The notes: a model not told the origin generated them from the letters alone. DNA of 14,106 nt from an uncultured Oscillospiraceae bacterium (GCA_910588105.1 CAJUQD010000064.1:1-14106), one strand, 5' to 3'. Numbered from the stretch's first letter, positions 1 to 6,971 are shown. A program made the numbers and translations.

Positions 1-888
1 GAGGGGGTGGTCATGTCCCGCATCCCGCCCCGCATCGCCGTGCGCAAAAACGCCCCAATCGAGCTGCCCCACGCCATGCTGCTCACCGACGACCCCCAGC
101 GCACCGTCATCGAGCCCCTGTCTGCCCAGACGGAGGAGATGGAGCTGCTCTACGACTTCGACTTGATGGAGCAGGGGGGCCATGTGAAGGGCTGGCTGCT
201 GGGTGAAAGACAGCTGGAGCAGGTGGCCGCAGCGCTGTCCGCCCTGGCCGACCCCGCCGCCTTCAACGCCCGGTACGGCGTTCGGGACCAGCCTGTCATG
301 CTCTTCGCCATGGGGGACGGGAACCACTCCCTGGCCACTGCCAAGGAGTGCTATGAGCGGCAGAAGCGCCTTGTGCCGCCGGAGAAGTGGGATGTGATCC
401 CCGCCCGGTTCGCCCTGTGCGAGCTGGTGAACCTCCACGACGGGAGCCTGGAGTTCGAGCCCATCCACCGGGTGGTGTTCCACACCGATCCCAAGGCCCT
501 GCTGGACGCCCTGGTGCGTGCTTATCCCGGCGCCCGCCGGGGGGCGGCTTCCGAGGGGGACGGCCTGCCCTTGCGCTATGTGTGCGCCGGGAGCGAGGGC
601 ATGGTCACGGTGCCCGCCTGCGCCGCGCGGCTGCCGGTGGGGGCCCTTCAGAGCTTTTTGGACGACTACCTCATGGAACACCCCGGCCGGGTGGACTACA
701 TCCACGGGGAGGACGTGGCCCGGGAGTTTGCCGCCCGGCCCGGCAATATCGCCTTCCTCTTGCCCCCCATGGACAAGGAGGCGCTGTTCCCCTCGGTCAT
801 CCACGATGGGGTGCTTCCCCGCAAGACCTTCTCCATGGGGGAGGCCCATGACAAGCGCTTCTACCTGGAGGCGCGGAAGATCCGCTGA
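1..888 (+). CDS. DUF1015 family protein, 3' portion (5' end outside window)
   Basis: The frame is open from base 1 to the TGA at 886-888, so this is the C-terminal ~295 residues of a longer protein; DUF1015 proteins are usually about 400 residues. The GTG at 7 and ATG at 13 lie inside the family's conserved stretch (SRIPPRIAVRKNA, then ELPHAMLLTDD) and are not credible starts. The family signature FAMGDGNHSLATAKECYE is near the middle, followed by FEPIHRVVF and the C-terminal GVLPRKTFSMGEAHDKRFYLE. No transmembrane segment or signal peptide is visible. The biochemical role of DUF1015 is not established. From general knowledge of Clostridia it often lies near serine-biosynthesis genes, but none is inside this window. 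It ends 13 bases before the next gene on the same strand, so the two are probably co-transcribed. Confidence 0.9.
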   Translation, partial: EGVVMSRIPPRIAVRKNAPIELPHAMLLTDDPQRTVIEPLSAQTEEMELLYDFDLMEQGGHVKGWLLGERQLEQVAAALSALADPAAFNARYGVRDQPVMLFAMGDGNHSLATAKECYERQKRLVPPEKWDVIPARFALCELVNLHDGSLEFEPIHRVVFHTDPKALLDALVRAYPGARRGAASEGDGLPLRYVCAGSEGMVTVPACAARLPVGALQSFLDDYLMEHPGRVDYIHGEDVAREFAARPGNIAFLLPPMDKEALFPSVIHDGVLPRKTFSMGEAHDKRFYLEARKIR

Positions 889-901
889 GGAAGGAGACGG
901 C

Positions 902-1493
902 ATGACCGTATACCACATGAGCCGGACCCTGAAGCTTGGGGGACGCGCTGGTCCCCGACCACCAGGGCTGCGCCGCCCTGGCCCAGCCCTTCACCCAGGC
1001 CCTGGAGCGGGGCATGGACTGTTTTGATTCCATGGCGCTCACGGGGAAGTACCTGTACGCGGTGCTCCGCCGCTCCGGCCTGCGGGAGTGGTCGGACTAC
1101 GCCAAGTGGGCGGCGGAAGGGGCCTTTGAGTACGTGCGCAGAAGGGACTTCCCCCACCGGCCCAGCCGTCTGGGCTGCAATTACTTCTACAGCGATCTGT
1201 CCAGCTCCAAGCGGCTGTTCGAGTACGACTGGGGGGAGGCCTCCCCGGAGGAGCGGGCGGCGGTGCGCCTGTTTGAGGTGGAGTTGGAGGACGAACACCC
1301 CGCGCGGCTGGACATGAGCCTGTACGACGCGGCCTACGCCGCCCTCAGCGAGAGGCAGGACGGGCAGACGGCGCTGGAGCTGGCCCGGCGGTATTTCGCG
1401 GGGGAGGGGGGCGGCGAATCGGTTTGGGAGCTGCTCAGCGCCCGCCCCGCCCGGGCCGTGAAGGACATCACGGGGTATCTGTATGAAGCGTAA
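902..1493 (+). pseudogene. small uncharacterised protein (DUF2441-like), frameshifted near its N-terminus
   Basis: An ATG at 902 follows a good SD (GGAAGGAG) and reads MTVYHMSRTLKLG. It then leaves the frame that carries the rest of the protein (GDALVPDHQGCAALAQPF... to the TAA at 1491-1493). The break is at a run of five G (938-942). With four G the text reads TLKLGDALVPDHQ without interruption and the product is 196 residues, so one extra base explains everything. Later motifs include GKYLYAVLRRSGLREWSDYAKWA, CNYFYSDL, VRLFEVELEDEHPARLDMSLYDAAY and a C-terminal VKDITGYLYEA. The protein looks soluble. It recalls the DUF2441 group, but that is from memory and function is unknown. It could be a real mutation, a sequencing or assembly error, or +1 frameshifting. 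The in-frame alternative, TTG at 936 (185 residues), has no SD and drops the conserved N-terminus. Confidence 0.75.
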
Positions 1494-1527
1494 AAAGACC
1501 GCCCGGCAGCCGCCGGGCGGTCTTTCT
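1494..1527. terminator. bidirectional rho-independent terminator
   Basis: A perfect 14-bp stem (1494-1507 with 1512-1525) and a 4-base loop begin directly after the stop codon at 1493. The stem ends are A-rich on the left and T-rich on the right, so it can stop transcription in both directions. It sits between convergent genes, the frameshifted small gene (+) and the small membrane protein gene (-). Confidence 0.9.
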
Positions 1528-1537
1528 GATGGTGTGG

Positions 1538-1735
1538 TTACAGCGCGCCGTCGTCGAAGTCGTCAAACTCGGCGGGCTGGAAGCAGCGGTCCGCCCGCTT
1601 TTCCTCCACCTTGTCCATCACGGTGTCGATCAGATCCATGATCTGATCCCAGAAGGCGGCCACAGCGCACACCACCGCCGCCACCGCCATGGCAGTGGCC
1701 ACAATCTTCAAAATAAAGCCCAAGGTCTTTTTCAT
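1538..1735 (-). CDS. small single-span membrane protein (65 aa), second of a tandem pair
   Basis: This encodes MKKTLGFILK, an Ala/Val-rich hydrophobic span (about residues 5-28), an amphipathic stretch DQIMDLIDTVMDKVEEKR and an acidic tail ending FDDFDDGAL. The start chosen is the ATG at 1735, 7 bases behind an AGAGGAGG site. A second ATG 6 bases upstream (1741) is too close to that SD. No cleavage motif is convincing, so it is predicted to stay in the membrane by its N-terminal helix with a charged tail. It closely resembles the product of the gene just upstream on the same strand (1753-1863, 17 bases away), which suggests duplication. The two probably form one transcript driven by the promoter at 1894-1922 and ended by the hairpin at 1494-1527. 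I recognise no characterised family; small hydrophobic peptides of this kind can be structural, regulatory or toxic, and the sequence does not decide between these. Confidence 0.75.
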   Translation of the reverse strand: MKKTLGFILKIVATAMAVAAVVCAVAAFWDQIMDLIDTVMDKVEEKRADRCFQPAEFDDFDDGAL

Positions 1736-1752
1736 GTTCATACCTCCTCTGG

Positions 1753-1863
1753 TCAGTCGGCGTCCCGAAGGGACGCACACAGGTGGGCCACTACCGCGCA
1801 GGCCACCGAGGCCGCCGCCAGGGCCACCGCCGTGGTCTTGAGAATAAAGCTGGCAATTTTCAT
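1753..1863 (-). CDS. tiny hydrophobic peptide (36 aa), first of a tandem pair
   Basis: The product reads MKIASFILKTTAVALAAAS followed by VACAVVAHLCASLRDAD. It is one Ala/Val-rich transmembrane span with a short polar tail. An AGGAGGG SD lies 8 bases before the ATG at 1863, and a well-spaced promoter lies upstream at 1894-1922, so translation is plausible despite the size. Residues 5-29 line up with the N-terminal span of the 65-residue neighbour (shared FILK, several Ala positions, CAV). The main difference is that this copy lacks the long acidic tail. Function is unknown. A caution is that short Ala-rich reading frames arise easily in GC-rich DNA; the promoter, the SD and the paralogue next door are what make this one credible. 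Confidence 0.65.
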   Translation of the reverse strand: MKIASFILKTTAVALAAASVACAVVAHLCASLRDAD

Positions 1864-1893
1864 GAGCTGTCCCTCCTGGTAATGGATGGCTTT

Positions 1894-1922
1894 AGTGTAC
1901 ACGATTTTAAAGGAAATTACAA
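1894..1922 (-). promoter_or_regulatory. SigA-type promoter for the small membrane protein pair
   Basis: On the minus strand TTGTAA (1917-1922), a 17-base spacer and TACACT (1894-1899) precede the 36-residue gene. Each box matches 4 of 6 consensus bases. It lies just downstream of the rpsU terminator, so the pair can be transcribed independently of rpsU. Confidence 0.55.
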
Positions 1923-1952
1923 TGGGTATTTTGAGACAAAGGCGGCGGGACG

Positions 1953-1990
1953 TAAAAAAGCAGCGCCCCGGGAGACCGGGACGCTGCTTT
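1953..1990 (-). terminator. rho-independent terminator of rpsU
   Basis: The stem is 1976-1989 with 1958-1971 (14 bp with one G-T pair), the loop is 4 bases, and on the minus strand a run of six T follows. It begins 7 bases after the rpsU stop codon. Confidence 0.9.
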
Positions 1991-1996
1991 CGTCCA

Positions 1997-2182
1997 TCAA
2001 TAAAACTTCTTGCTGCGGTTCTTGCGGGCCGCCTCGCTCTTCTTGCGGCGCTTGACGCTGGGGCTGTCGTAGAACTCGCGCTTGCGCACCTCGGCCAGCA
2101 CGCCGGACTTGGCACAGCTGCGCTTGAAGCGCTTCAGCGCGTTCTCCAGAGACTCGCCCTCGCGGACATGAACTTCGGACAT
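1997..2182 (-). CDS. rpsU: 30S ribosomal protein S21
   Basis: This is a complete 61-residue S21 protein. It starts MSEVHVREGESLENALKRFKR and has the typical basic C-terminus (KREFYDSPSVKRRKKSEAARK). Length and sequence match the family (about 57-70 residues). S21 binds the small ribosomal subunit near the 3' end of 16S rRNA and helps initiation on mRNAs. The ATG at 2182 has a purine-rich SD (GGAGGGAGGG) ending 8 bases upstream. It has its own consensus promoter (2262-2290), a leader of about 70 bases with a small hairpin, and its own terminator, so it is a monocistronic unit although the leuS region upstream reads towards it. In many Firmicutes rpsU sits beside yqeY; that gene is absent here. 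Confidence 0.97.
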   Translation of the reverse strand: MSEVHVREGESLENALKRFKRSCAKSGVLAEVRKREFYDSPSVKRRKKSEAARKNRSKKFY

Positions 2183-2203
2183 CTATATTTCCCTCCCTCC
2201 GAG

Positions 2204-2226
2204 GCATCCGGCTATCTCCAGGATGC
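2204..2226 (-). other. hairpin in the rpsU leader
   Basis: GCATCC (2221-2226 on the minus strand) pairs with GGATGC (2204-2209), and two more G-C pairs stack inside after a one-base bulge. The hairpin ends a few bases before the GGAGGGAGGG SD. It may tune ribosome access; I recognise no named ribosomal-protein leader motif. Confidence 0.35.
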
Positions 2227-2261
2227 TTTAAGGGCCACTGCGGTATGGCTTTAACAGGTCT

Positions 2262-2290
2262 ATTATATGTGAAGATATGCCTTTTGTCAA
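2262..2290 (-). promoter_or_regulatory. perfect-consensus SigA promoter of rpsU
   Basis: On the minus strand TTGACA (2285-2290), exactly 17 bases, then TATAAT (2262-2267). All 12 consensus positions match. The expected start of transcription is near 2255, giving a leader of about 73 bases. Confidence 0.9.
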
Positions 2291-2339
2291 CCGCAAAATA
2301 TAGGGGATTTTGCAAACCATGCCCCCACCCGCTGTCAGC

Positions 2340-2640
2340 TCAATGTTCCCGAAAAAATTCGGCGGACTCCCCAGGGGGGCCAGCAGAACGCGATGCGGAC
2401 GGGGTAGTCCGGTCCCAGCACCTTATCGGCGGGCTCCGCCGTAATTTCGCAGCCCGCGCCGCGCGCCAGCTCCGACGCGCCTTCCACGTCTTCTGTGCGG
2501 AAGGCCACGCGCCGGTGGATGCCGGGGGAAAGCGGTTTGTCCGCGTCGGTAAAATCTCCAGCAGGCAGTTTTCCAAATCCAGCATGCCGCCGGCCCGCCG
2601 CCTTCAGGCAGAGGTGGTGCAGTCCCGAAACGCCGCTTAT
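2340..2640 (-). pseudogene. decayed VOC (glyoxalase/bleomycin-resistance fold) gene behind leuS
   Basis: Fragments of one VOC-family protein are spread over reading frames of the minus strand. In order they are an N-terminal SGVSGLHHLCLKAA, then MLDLENCLLEI, then FTDADKPLSPGIHRRVAF with TEDVEGASELARGAGCEI and GPDYPVRIAFC, and finally GESAEFFREH before TGA (2340-2342). The jump from LEI to FTDA is repaired by one T in the TTTT run near 2549-2552. The last jump (about 2370-2382) needs two further bases and then reads as the family ending IAFCLAPLGESAEFFREH. About 25 codons appear missing between LCLKAA and MLDL. Its start has also gone: the codon overlapping the leuS stop is now ATA (2640-2638); one base change back would give an ATGA overlap with leuS. 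VOC enzymes are small metal-dependent lyases, isomerases or dioxygenases. The original substrate cannot be told. Confidence 0.75.
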
Positions 2641-5057
2641 TGGGGTTTTACGATCAGGTTCACCAGCCGCCCCGGCACAACAATGGTTTTGACCAGGGCC
2701 ATGCCGTCGGTGAACTTGCGCACCTTGGGGTCGGCCTGGGCGGCGGCGGTGACGGCCTCGTTGTCCGCGTCCGCCGGGACGATGATGTTGGCGCGCACCT
2801 TGCCGTTCACCTGCACCGCCATCTGCACCGTGTCCGCCACCGTCTTGCTCTCGTCGTAGGTGGGCCAGGGCTGCCGGCACACAAAGCCCTCGCCGCCCAG
2901 CAGCTCCCACAGCTCCTCCGCCACATGGGGGGCGAAGGGGGAGAGGAGGGTTACCAGGGTTTTCATATCGCCTCTGGAGCAGCTGTTCTTCTGGAACTCG
3001 CCCACCAGGGTCATCATGGCGGCGATGGCGGTGTTGAACTTCATGGCCTCGATATCATCGGCTACCTTTTTGATGGTCTTGTGGACGGCGGCCTCGTTGG
3101 CGGGGGTGTAATCCAGGCTGTCCGAGCAGCTCTCCGCCAGGTTCCACACCTTGTCCAAAAAGCGCTTGCAGCCCTTGACCGCCTGGTCCGACCACACTGC
3201 GGCCTGTTCAAAGTCGCCGATGAACATGACGTACAGGCGCAGGGTGTCCGCGCCGTAGGCCTTCACAATATCGTCCGGATTGACCACATTCCCCCGGGAC
3301 TTGGACATTTTCTCCCCACCCTCGCCCAGGATCATGCCGTGGCTGGTGCGCTTCTGGTAGGGCTCCTTGGTGGGCGCCACGCCGATGTCGTACAGGAATT
3401 TGTGCCAGAACCGGGAGTAGAGCAGGTGGAGGGTGGTGTGCTCCATGCCGCCGTTATACCAGTCTACAGGGGACCAGTAGTCCAGCGCCTCCTTGGAGGC
3501 CAGGGCATTGCCGTTGTGGGGGTCCATATACCGCAGGAAGTACCAGGAGGAGCCCGCCCACTGGGGCATGGTGTCGGTTTCCCGCTTGGCGGGGCCGCCG
3601 CAGCAGGGGCAGGCGGTCTTGACCCAGTCGGTCATCTTGGACAGGGGGGATTCGCCGTCGTCGGTGGGCTCGTAGGACTCCACCTCCGGGAGGAGCAGGG
3701 GCAGCTCGCTCTCGGGCAGAGGCTGCCAGCCGCACTTGTCGCAGTGCACCATGGGGATGGGCTCGCCCCAGTAACGCTGGCGGGAGAACACCCAGTCCCG
3801 CAGCTTGTAGTTGACCTTGGCCGCGCCGATGCCCTTCTCCTCCAGCCACTTTGTGACGGCGGGGATGGCGTCCTTGACGGTGAGGCCGTTGAGGAAGTCG
3901 GAATTGACCAGGATGCCCGTCTCGTCCTTGGCGGTGAAGGCGGCCTTCTGCACGTCCTTGCCGCCGGACACCACCTCGATGATCTCCAGGCCGAACTTTT
4001 TGGCGAACTCCCAGTCCCGGTCGTCGTGGGCAGGGACGGCCATGATGGCCCCGGTGCCATAGGTGGACAGAACATAGTCGGAGATGAAGATGGGGATCTC
4101 CTTCCCGTTGACGGGGTTGACGCCCCGCACGCCGTCCAGCTTTACGCCGGTCTTTTCCTTGTTCAGCTCGGTGCGTTCCAGGTCGGACTTGGAGGCGGCG
4201 GTTTTCTGGTAGGCGGCGACCTCACCGGCATTGGCCAGCCTGCCGGATTCCAGCCAGCCCCGCACCAGCTCGTGCTCCGGGGAGAGCACCATATACGTGG
4301 CGCCGAAGAGGGTGTCGGGCCGGGTGGTGAAGACCACGATATCGTCCCCGGTGGTGCTCTTGAAGGTGACTTCCGCGCCGGTGGAGCGGCCGATCCAATT
4401 GCGCTGCTGGATCTTCACCCGCTCGATGAAGTCCACGTCGTCCAAATCGTCGATGAGCCGCTGGGCGTACTGGGTGATTTTCAGCATCCACTGGGATTTC
4501 TCCTTGCGGATGACGGCGGAGCCGCACCGCTCGCACACCCCCTCCACCACTTCCTCATTGGCCAGCACGCACTTGCAGGAGGTGCACCAGTTCACCGGCA
4601 TGGTGGCCTTGTAGGCCAGCCCCTTTTTAAACAGCTGGAGGAAAATCCACTGGGTCCACTTGTAGTAGGCGGGGTCAGTGGTGTCCACCACCCGGTCCCA
4701 GTCGAAGCCATAGCCCAGCATTTTCAGCTGCCGGGTGAAGTTCTCGATATTCTGCTTCGTGACGGCGGCGGGATGGACGTGGTTTTTGATGGCGTAGTTC
4801 TCGGTGGGCAGGCCGAAGGCGTCGAACCCGATGGGGTAGAGCACGTTATACCCGTCCATCCGCTTTTTCCGGGTCACAATGTCCATGGCGGTGAAGGGAC
4901 GGGGATGGCCCACGTGGAGCCCCTGGCCGGAGGGGTAGGGGAACTCAATGAGGCCGTAGAACTTGGGCTTGGTGCTGCCGTCCTGGGCGGCGTACACCTT
5001 GGCCTCCTCCCAGCGCTTTTGCCATTTGGGCTCGATGGCGGCGAAATCGTACTTCAA
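2637..5057 (-). CDS. leuS: leucyl-tRNA synthetase
   Basis: This class Ia enzyme charges tRNA-Leu in the cytosol. From the TTG at 5057 the protein is 806 residues, close to the usual bacterial length, and begins MKYDFAAIEPKWQKRWEE as the family does. The HIGH motif is HVGH (residues 48-51) within YPSGQGLHVGH. A Cys4 zinc-type insert follows (CTSCKC ... CERC). The CP1 editing domain contains the conserved TTRPDTLFGATYMVLSPEH and GTGAIMAVPAHDDRDWEF. The KMSKS loop is residues 583-587 (GEKMSKSRGNVVNP), followed by the anticodon-binding domain and the small C-terminal domain. Another TTG at 5090 would add MKKSSPKGVFT, but it lies almost at the predicted transcription start, whereas AAGGGAG is correctly placed before 5057. 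The leader is only about 35 bases, so there is no room for a T-box. Confidence 0.97.
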   Translation of the reverse strand: MKYDFAAIEPKWQKRWEEAKVYAAQDGSTKPKFYGLIEFPYPSGQGLHVGHPRPFTAMDIVTRKKRMDGYNVLYPIGFDAFGLPTENYAIKNHVHPAAVTKQNIENFTRQLKMLGYGFDWDRVVDTTDPAYYKWTQWIFLQLFKKGLAYKATMPVNWCTSCKCVLANEEVVEGVCERCGSAVIRKEKSQWMLKITQYAQRLIDDLDDVDFIERVKIQQRNWIGRSTGAEVTFKSTTGDDIVVFTTRPDTLFGATYMVLSPEHELVRGWLESGRLANAGEVAAYQKTAASKSDLERTELNKEKTGVKLDGVRGVNPVNGKEIPIFISDYVLSTYGTGAIMAVPAHDDRDWEFAKKFGLEIIEVVSGGKDVQKAAFTAKDETGILVNSDFLNGLTVKDAIPAVTKWLEEKGIGAAKVNYKLRDWVFSRQRYWGEPIPMVHCDKCGWQPLPESELPLLLPEVESYEPTDDGESPLSKMTDWVKTACPCCGGPAKRETDTMPQWAGSSWYFLRYMDPHNGNALASKEALDYWSPVDWYNGGMEHTTLHLLYSRFWHKFLYDIGVAPTKEPYQKRTSHGMILGEGGEKMSKSRGNVVNPDDIVKAYGADTLRLYVMFIGDFEQAAVWSDQAVKGCKRFLDKVWNLAESCSDSLDYTPANEAAVHKTIKKVADDIEAMKFNTAIAAMMTLVGEFQKNSCSRGDMKTLVTLLSPFAPHVAEELWELLGGEGFVCRQPWPTYDESKTVADTVQMAVQVNGKVRANIIVPADADNEAVTAAAQADPKVRKFTDGMALVKTIVVPGRLVNLIVKPQ

Positions 5058-5098
5058 TGTGAACACTCCCTTGGGTGAGGATTTTTTCAAGTCAAAAC

Positions 5099-5127
5099 AT
5101 TATATAAGAAAAAGCGGCGGATTGCAA
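5099..5127 (-). promoter_or_regulatory. SigA-type promoter of leuS
   Basis: On the minus strand TTGCAA (5122-5127), 17 bases, then TATAAT (5099-5104). The -10 is perfect. Transcription should begin near 5092, about 35 bases before the TTG start at 5057. Confidence 0.8.
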
Positions 5128-5138
5128 GGGCCTGGCAG

Positions 5139-5180
5139 GAAAAACAGGGGCCGCCCGGGATGCCCCGGACGGCCCTTTTT
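5139..5180. terminator. rho-independent terminator after the hydrogenase gene
   Basis: A 12-bp GC-rich stem (5148-5159 with 5164-5175, one G-T pair on the minus strand) has a 4-base loop and A-runs/T-runs on both flanks. On the minus strand it follows the hydrogenase stop (5203) by about 22 bases and precedes the leuS promoter, isolating the two genes. Confidence 0.85.
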
Positions 5181-5202
5181 CACACGAGCTGCGCGCCCGT
5201 TT

Positions 5203-6696
5203 TTATTCCACGGCCACCCGGTTCTTTTCCACCGCGCCGCCGGGCTTCTTCTCGCTGCTGCCGGGCTCGCCGGTGCCGCCGGCCTGGTCGATGGCGCCGT
5301 TGATGGTTCGGTCGCCCGCCTGCTTGGCGTGCTTGGACACCTCGGCCTTGTTCTTAGGGCTGCGCATGATGACCGCCGGGCCCTGGACGCAGCCGCCCTG
5401 GCAGGCCATGCCCTCGATGAAGTTTTCGGGCAGCATCCCCTTGGACATCTTCAGCAGGGCGATCTTGCACTCCTCAATGCCGGAACAGGGCAGGGTGCGG
5501 GCCTCCACAGTGCTGCCCATCTCCTTGAGGGCCTGGCCCACCGCCGCCGCCACGCCGCCGCTGGCGGCAAAGCTGCGGCCAAAGCCGCTGGCGTGGTCCA
5601 GGGTGGCCTCGGGCATCTTGGATACGTCGATATCCTTGGCGGCCAGCATGGAGTAGAGTTCCTCGAAGGTGATAACCAGGTCGATGGACGAGCGGGTACG
5701 GCCCAGATGGAACTCCCGCTTCTTGGCCACGCACGGGCCGATGAACACCACACGGGCCAGGGGGTCCCGGTCCTTGATGTACCGCCCCAGCATCACCATG
5801 GGGGAGGGGGTGGTGGAGACCTTGGGCACCATGTCGGGCATATGCCGCTCCACATAGGCCACGAAGGCCGGGCAGCAGGAGGAGGTCATGGGCTCGCCGC
5901 CGCGCTCGTCAAACTCGGCGGCCTCCGCCTTGGCGGTGAGGTCGGCCCCCAGGGCAACCTCGGCCACGTCGTAGAAGCCCATCTCCTTCAGGGCGGATAC
6001 CATCTGGCCGGGGGTGCAGCTGAACTGGCCCACGAAGGAGGGGGCCAGGACGGCATAGACGTGCAGCCCCCACTTGTCCGCCCCCATGAGCATCTGGATC
6101 ACATCCACAATGTAGGATTTGTCCATGATGGCGCCGAAGGGGCACTGGACCACGCACTCGCCGCAGGAGATGCACTTGCTGGCGTCGATGCTGGCCTTGC
6201 GGTCCTCCCCCATGGAGATTGCCTTGACGGGGCAGCCGCGCTCACAGGGGCGCATGTTCTTGGTGATGGCGCCGTAGGGGCAGGCGGCCACGCACTTGCC
6301 GCACAGCACGCACTTGGAATGGTCGATGACGGAGCGGTGGTTCTCAATGCGGATGGCGCCCTTGGGGCAGGCCTCCATGCAGCGGTGGGCGATACAGCCC
6401 CGGCAGGAGGGGCCCACGCTGATCTCGGTGACGGGGCACTCGTCGCAGGCGATGGGCAGCACCTCCACCAGGTTGGGGTTGGCCCGGTCGCCGCCCATGG
6501 CCATCTTGATCCGGCTGCCCACCACGGCCCGCTCCTTATAGATGCAGCAGCGCATCTGGGCCTCGGGGCCGGGGACGATCTCCTCGGGGATATCCAAAAT
6601 TTCGTTGGTCTGGAGCTTGTCGTTCCAGGCAAGGCGGGCCACGGCGGTAAGTACCTTGTCCTTCAGCTCCTGGACGGAAGTTTCGTAATGGCGCAT
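5203..6696 (-). CDS. [FeFe]-hydrogenase-like protein with ferredoxin clusters (group B-like)
   Basis: The 497-residue cytosolic iron-sulfur protein has an N-terminal ferredoxin region. It shows an unusual CxxCx4CxxxCP set at Cys98-Cys110, then two regular CxxCxxCxxxCP sets at Cys129-139 and Cys175-185; between them RPCERGCP (151-155) is a degenerate remnant. The catalytic region carries all three H-cluster motifs: TSSCCPAF (271-278, Cys274 and Cys275), GPCVAKKRE (320-328, Cys322) and EGMACQGGC (428-436, Cys432 and Cys436). All cysteines expected to hold the H-cluster are therefore present. The variants (PAF rather than PGW, GPC rather than MPC) point from memory to group B rather than the classical group A enzymes. 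Proven members reduce protons or oxidise H2 with ferredoxin. The last 45 residues are a Gly/Lys/Glu-rich tail. ATG 6696 has an AAGGAGG SD 9 bases upstream. No maturases or partner subunits are adjacent. Confidence 0.85.
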   Translation of the reverse strand: MRHYETSVQELKDKVLTAVARLAWNDKLQTNEILDIPEEIVPGPEAQMRCCIYKERAVVGSRIKMAMGGDRANPNLVEVLPIACDECPVTEISVGPSCRGCIAHRCMEACPKGAIRIENHRSVIDHSKCVLCGKCVAACPYGAITKNMRPCERGCPVKAISMGEDRKASIDASKCISCGECVVQCPFGAIMDKSYIVDVIQMLMGADKWGLHVYAVLAPSFVGQFSCTPGQMVSALKEMGFYDVAEVALGADLTAKAEAAEFDERGGEPMTSSCCPAFVAYVERHMPDMVPKVSTTPSPMVMLGRYIKDRDPLARVVFIGPCVAKKREFHLGRTRSSIDLVITFEELYSMLAAKDIDVSKMPEATLDHASGFGRSFAASGGVAAAVGQALKEMGSTVEARTLPCSGIEECKIALLKMSKGMLPENFIEGMACQGGCVQGPAVIMRSPKNKAEVSKHAKQAGDRTINGAIDQAGGTGEPGSSEKKPGGAVEKNRVAVE

Positions 6697-6760
6697 AGGC
6701 TTGCTCCTCCTTCTCAGCGTTACAAATTTATGTTAAAAAAATGTCGATCACGATACCTGC

Positions 6761-6789
6761 ATTATATCCCGTCCCGAACCCCGCGTCAA
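6761..6789 (-). promoter_or_regulatory. SigA-type promoter of the hydrogenase gene
   Basis: On the minus strand TTGACG (6784-6789), 17 bases, then TATAAT (6761-6766): 11 of 12 consensus positions. The leader is about 58 bases long and contains a T-rich stretch but no clear regulatory fold. Confidence 0.85.
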
Positions 6790-6912
6790 GAAGCAAGCGG
6801 CAGATTTCCGGCGAAAATTCCTGGCTGCGCTGCCATGGGGCGGGATGGGCATTTTAACTGGAAAAACCCGGAGAAGCGCCGGGAAAAATTGTGGATTTCC
6901 CCCTGTACTCCC

Positions 6913-6942
6913 TTGACAATCCCGTGCTGTTTGTGCTATGTT
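6913..6942 (+). promoter_or_regulatory. SigA-type promoter of the YesL-like gene
   Basis: TTGACA (6913-6918), 18 bases, then TATGTT (6937-6942). The -35 is perfect and the -10 matches 4 of 6. Transcription should begin near 6949, leaving a leader of about 84 bases that contains the inverted repeat at 6972-6998. Confidence 0.65.
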
Positions 6943-6971
6943 ATTTAGTAATATGGAAAAGGGGCGCGCCG

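Noticed and set aside
2640..5078. Long open frame of 812 codons on the plus strand opposite leuS
   Set aside because: It mirrors leuS codons in GC-rich DNA. The translation is a monotonous Gly/Val/Leu/His-rich text without recognisable motifs, while the minus strand encodes a complete synthetase.
6721..6742. AT-rich sequence resembling a Rex-type operator in the hydrogenase leader
   Set aside because: TTACA...TGTTAA is only partly symmetrical (about half the positions match), so the resemblance is too weak to call.
4963..6948. Open frame of 661 codons on the plus strand opposite the hydrogenase gene
   Set aside because: It is low-complexity antisense of a gene with clear cysteine motifs, promoter and SD; it has no SD and runs across a terminator and two promoters.
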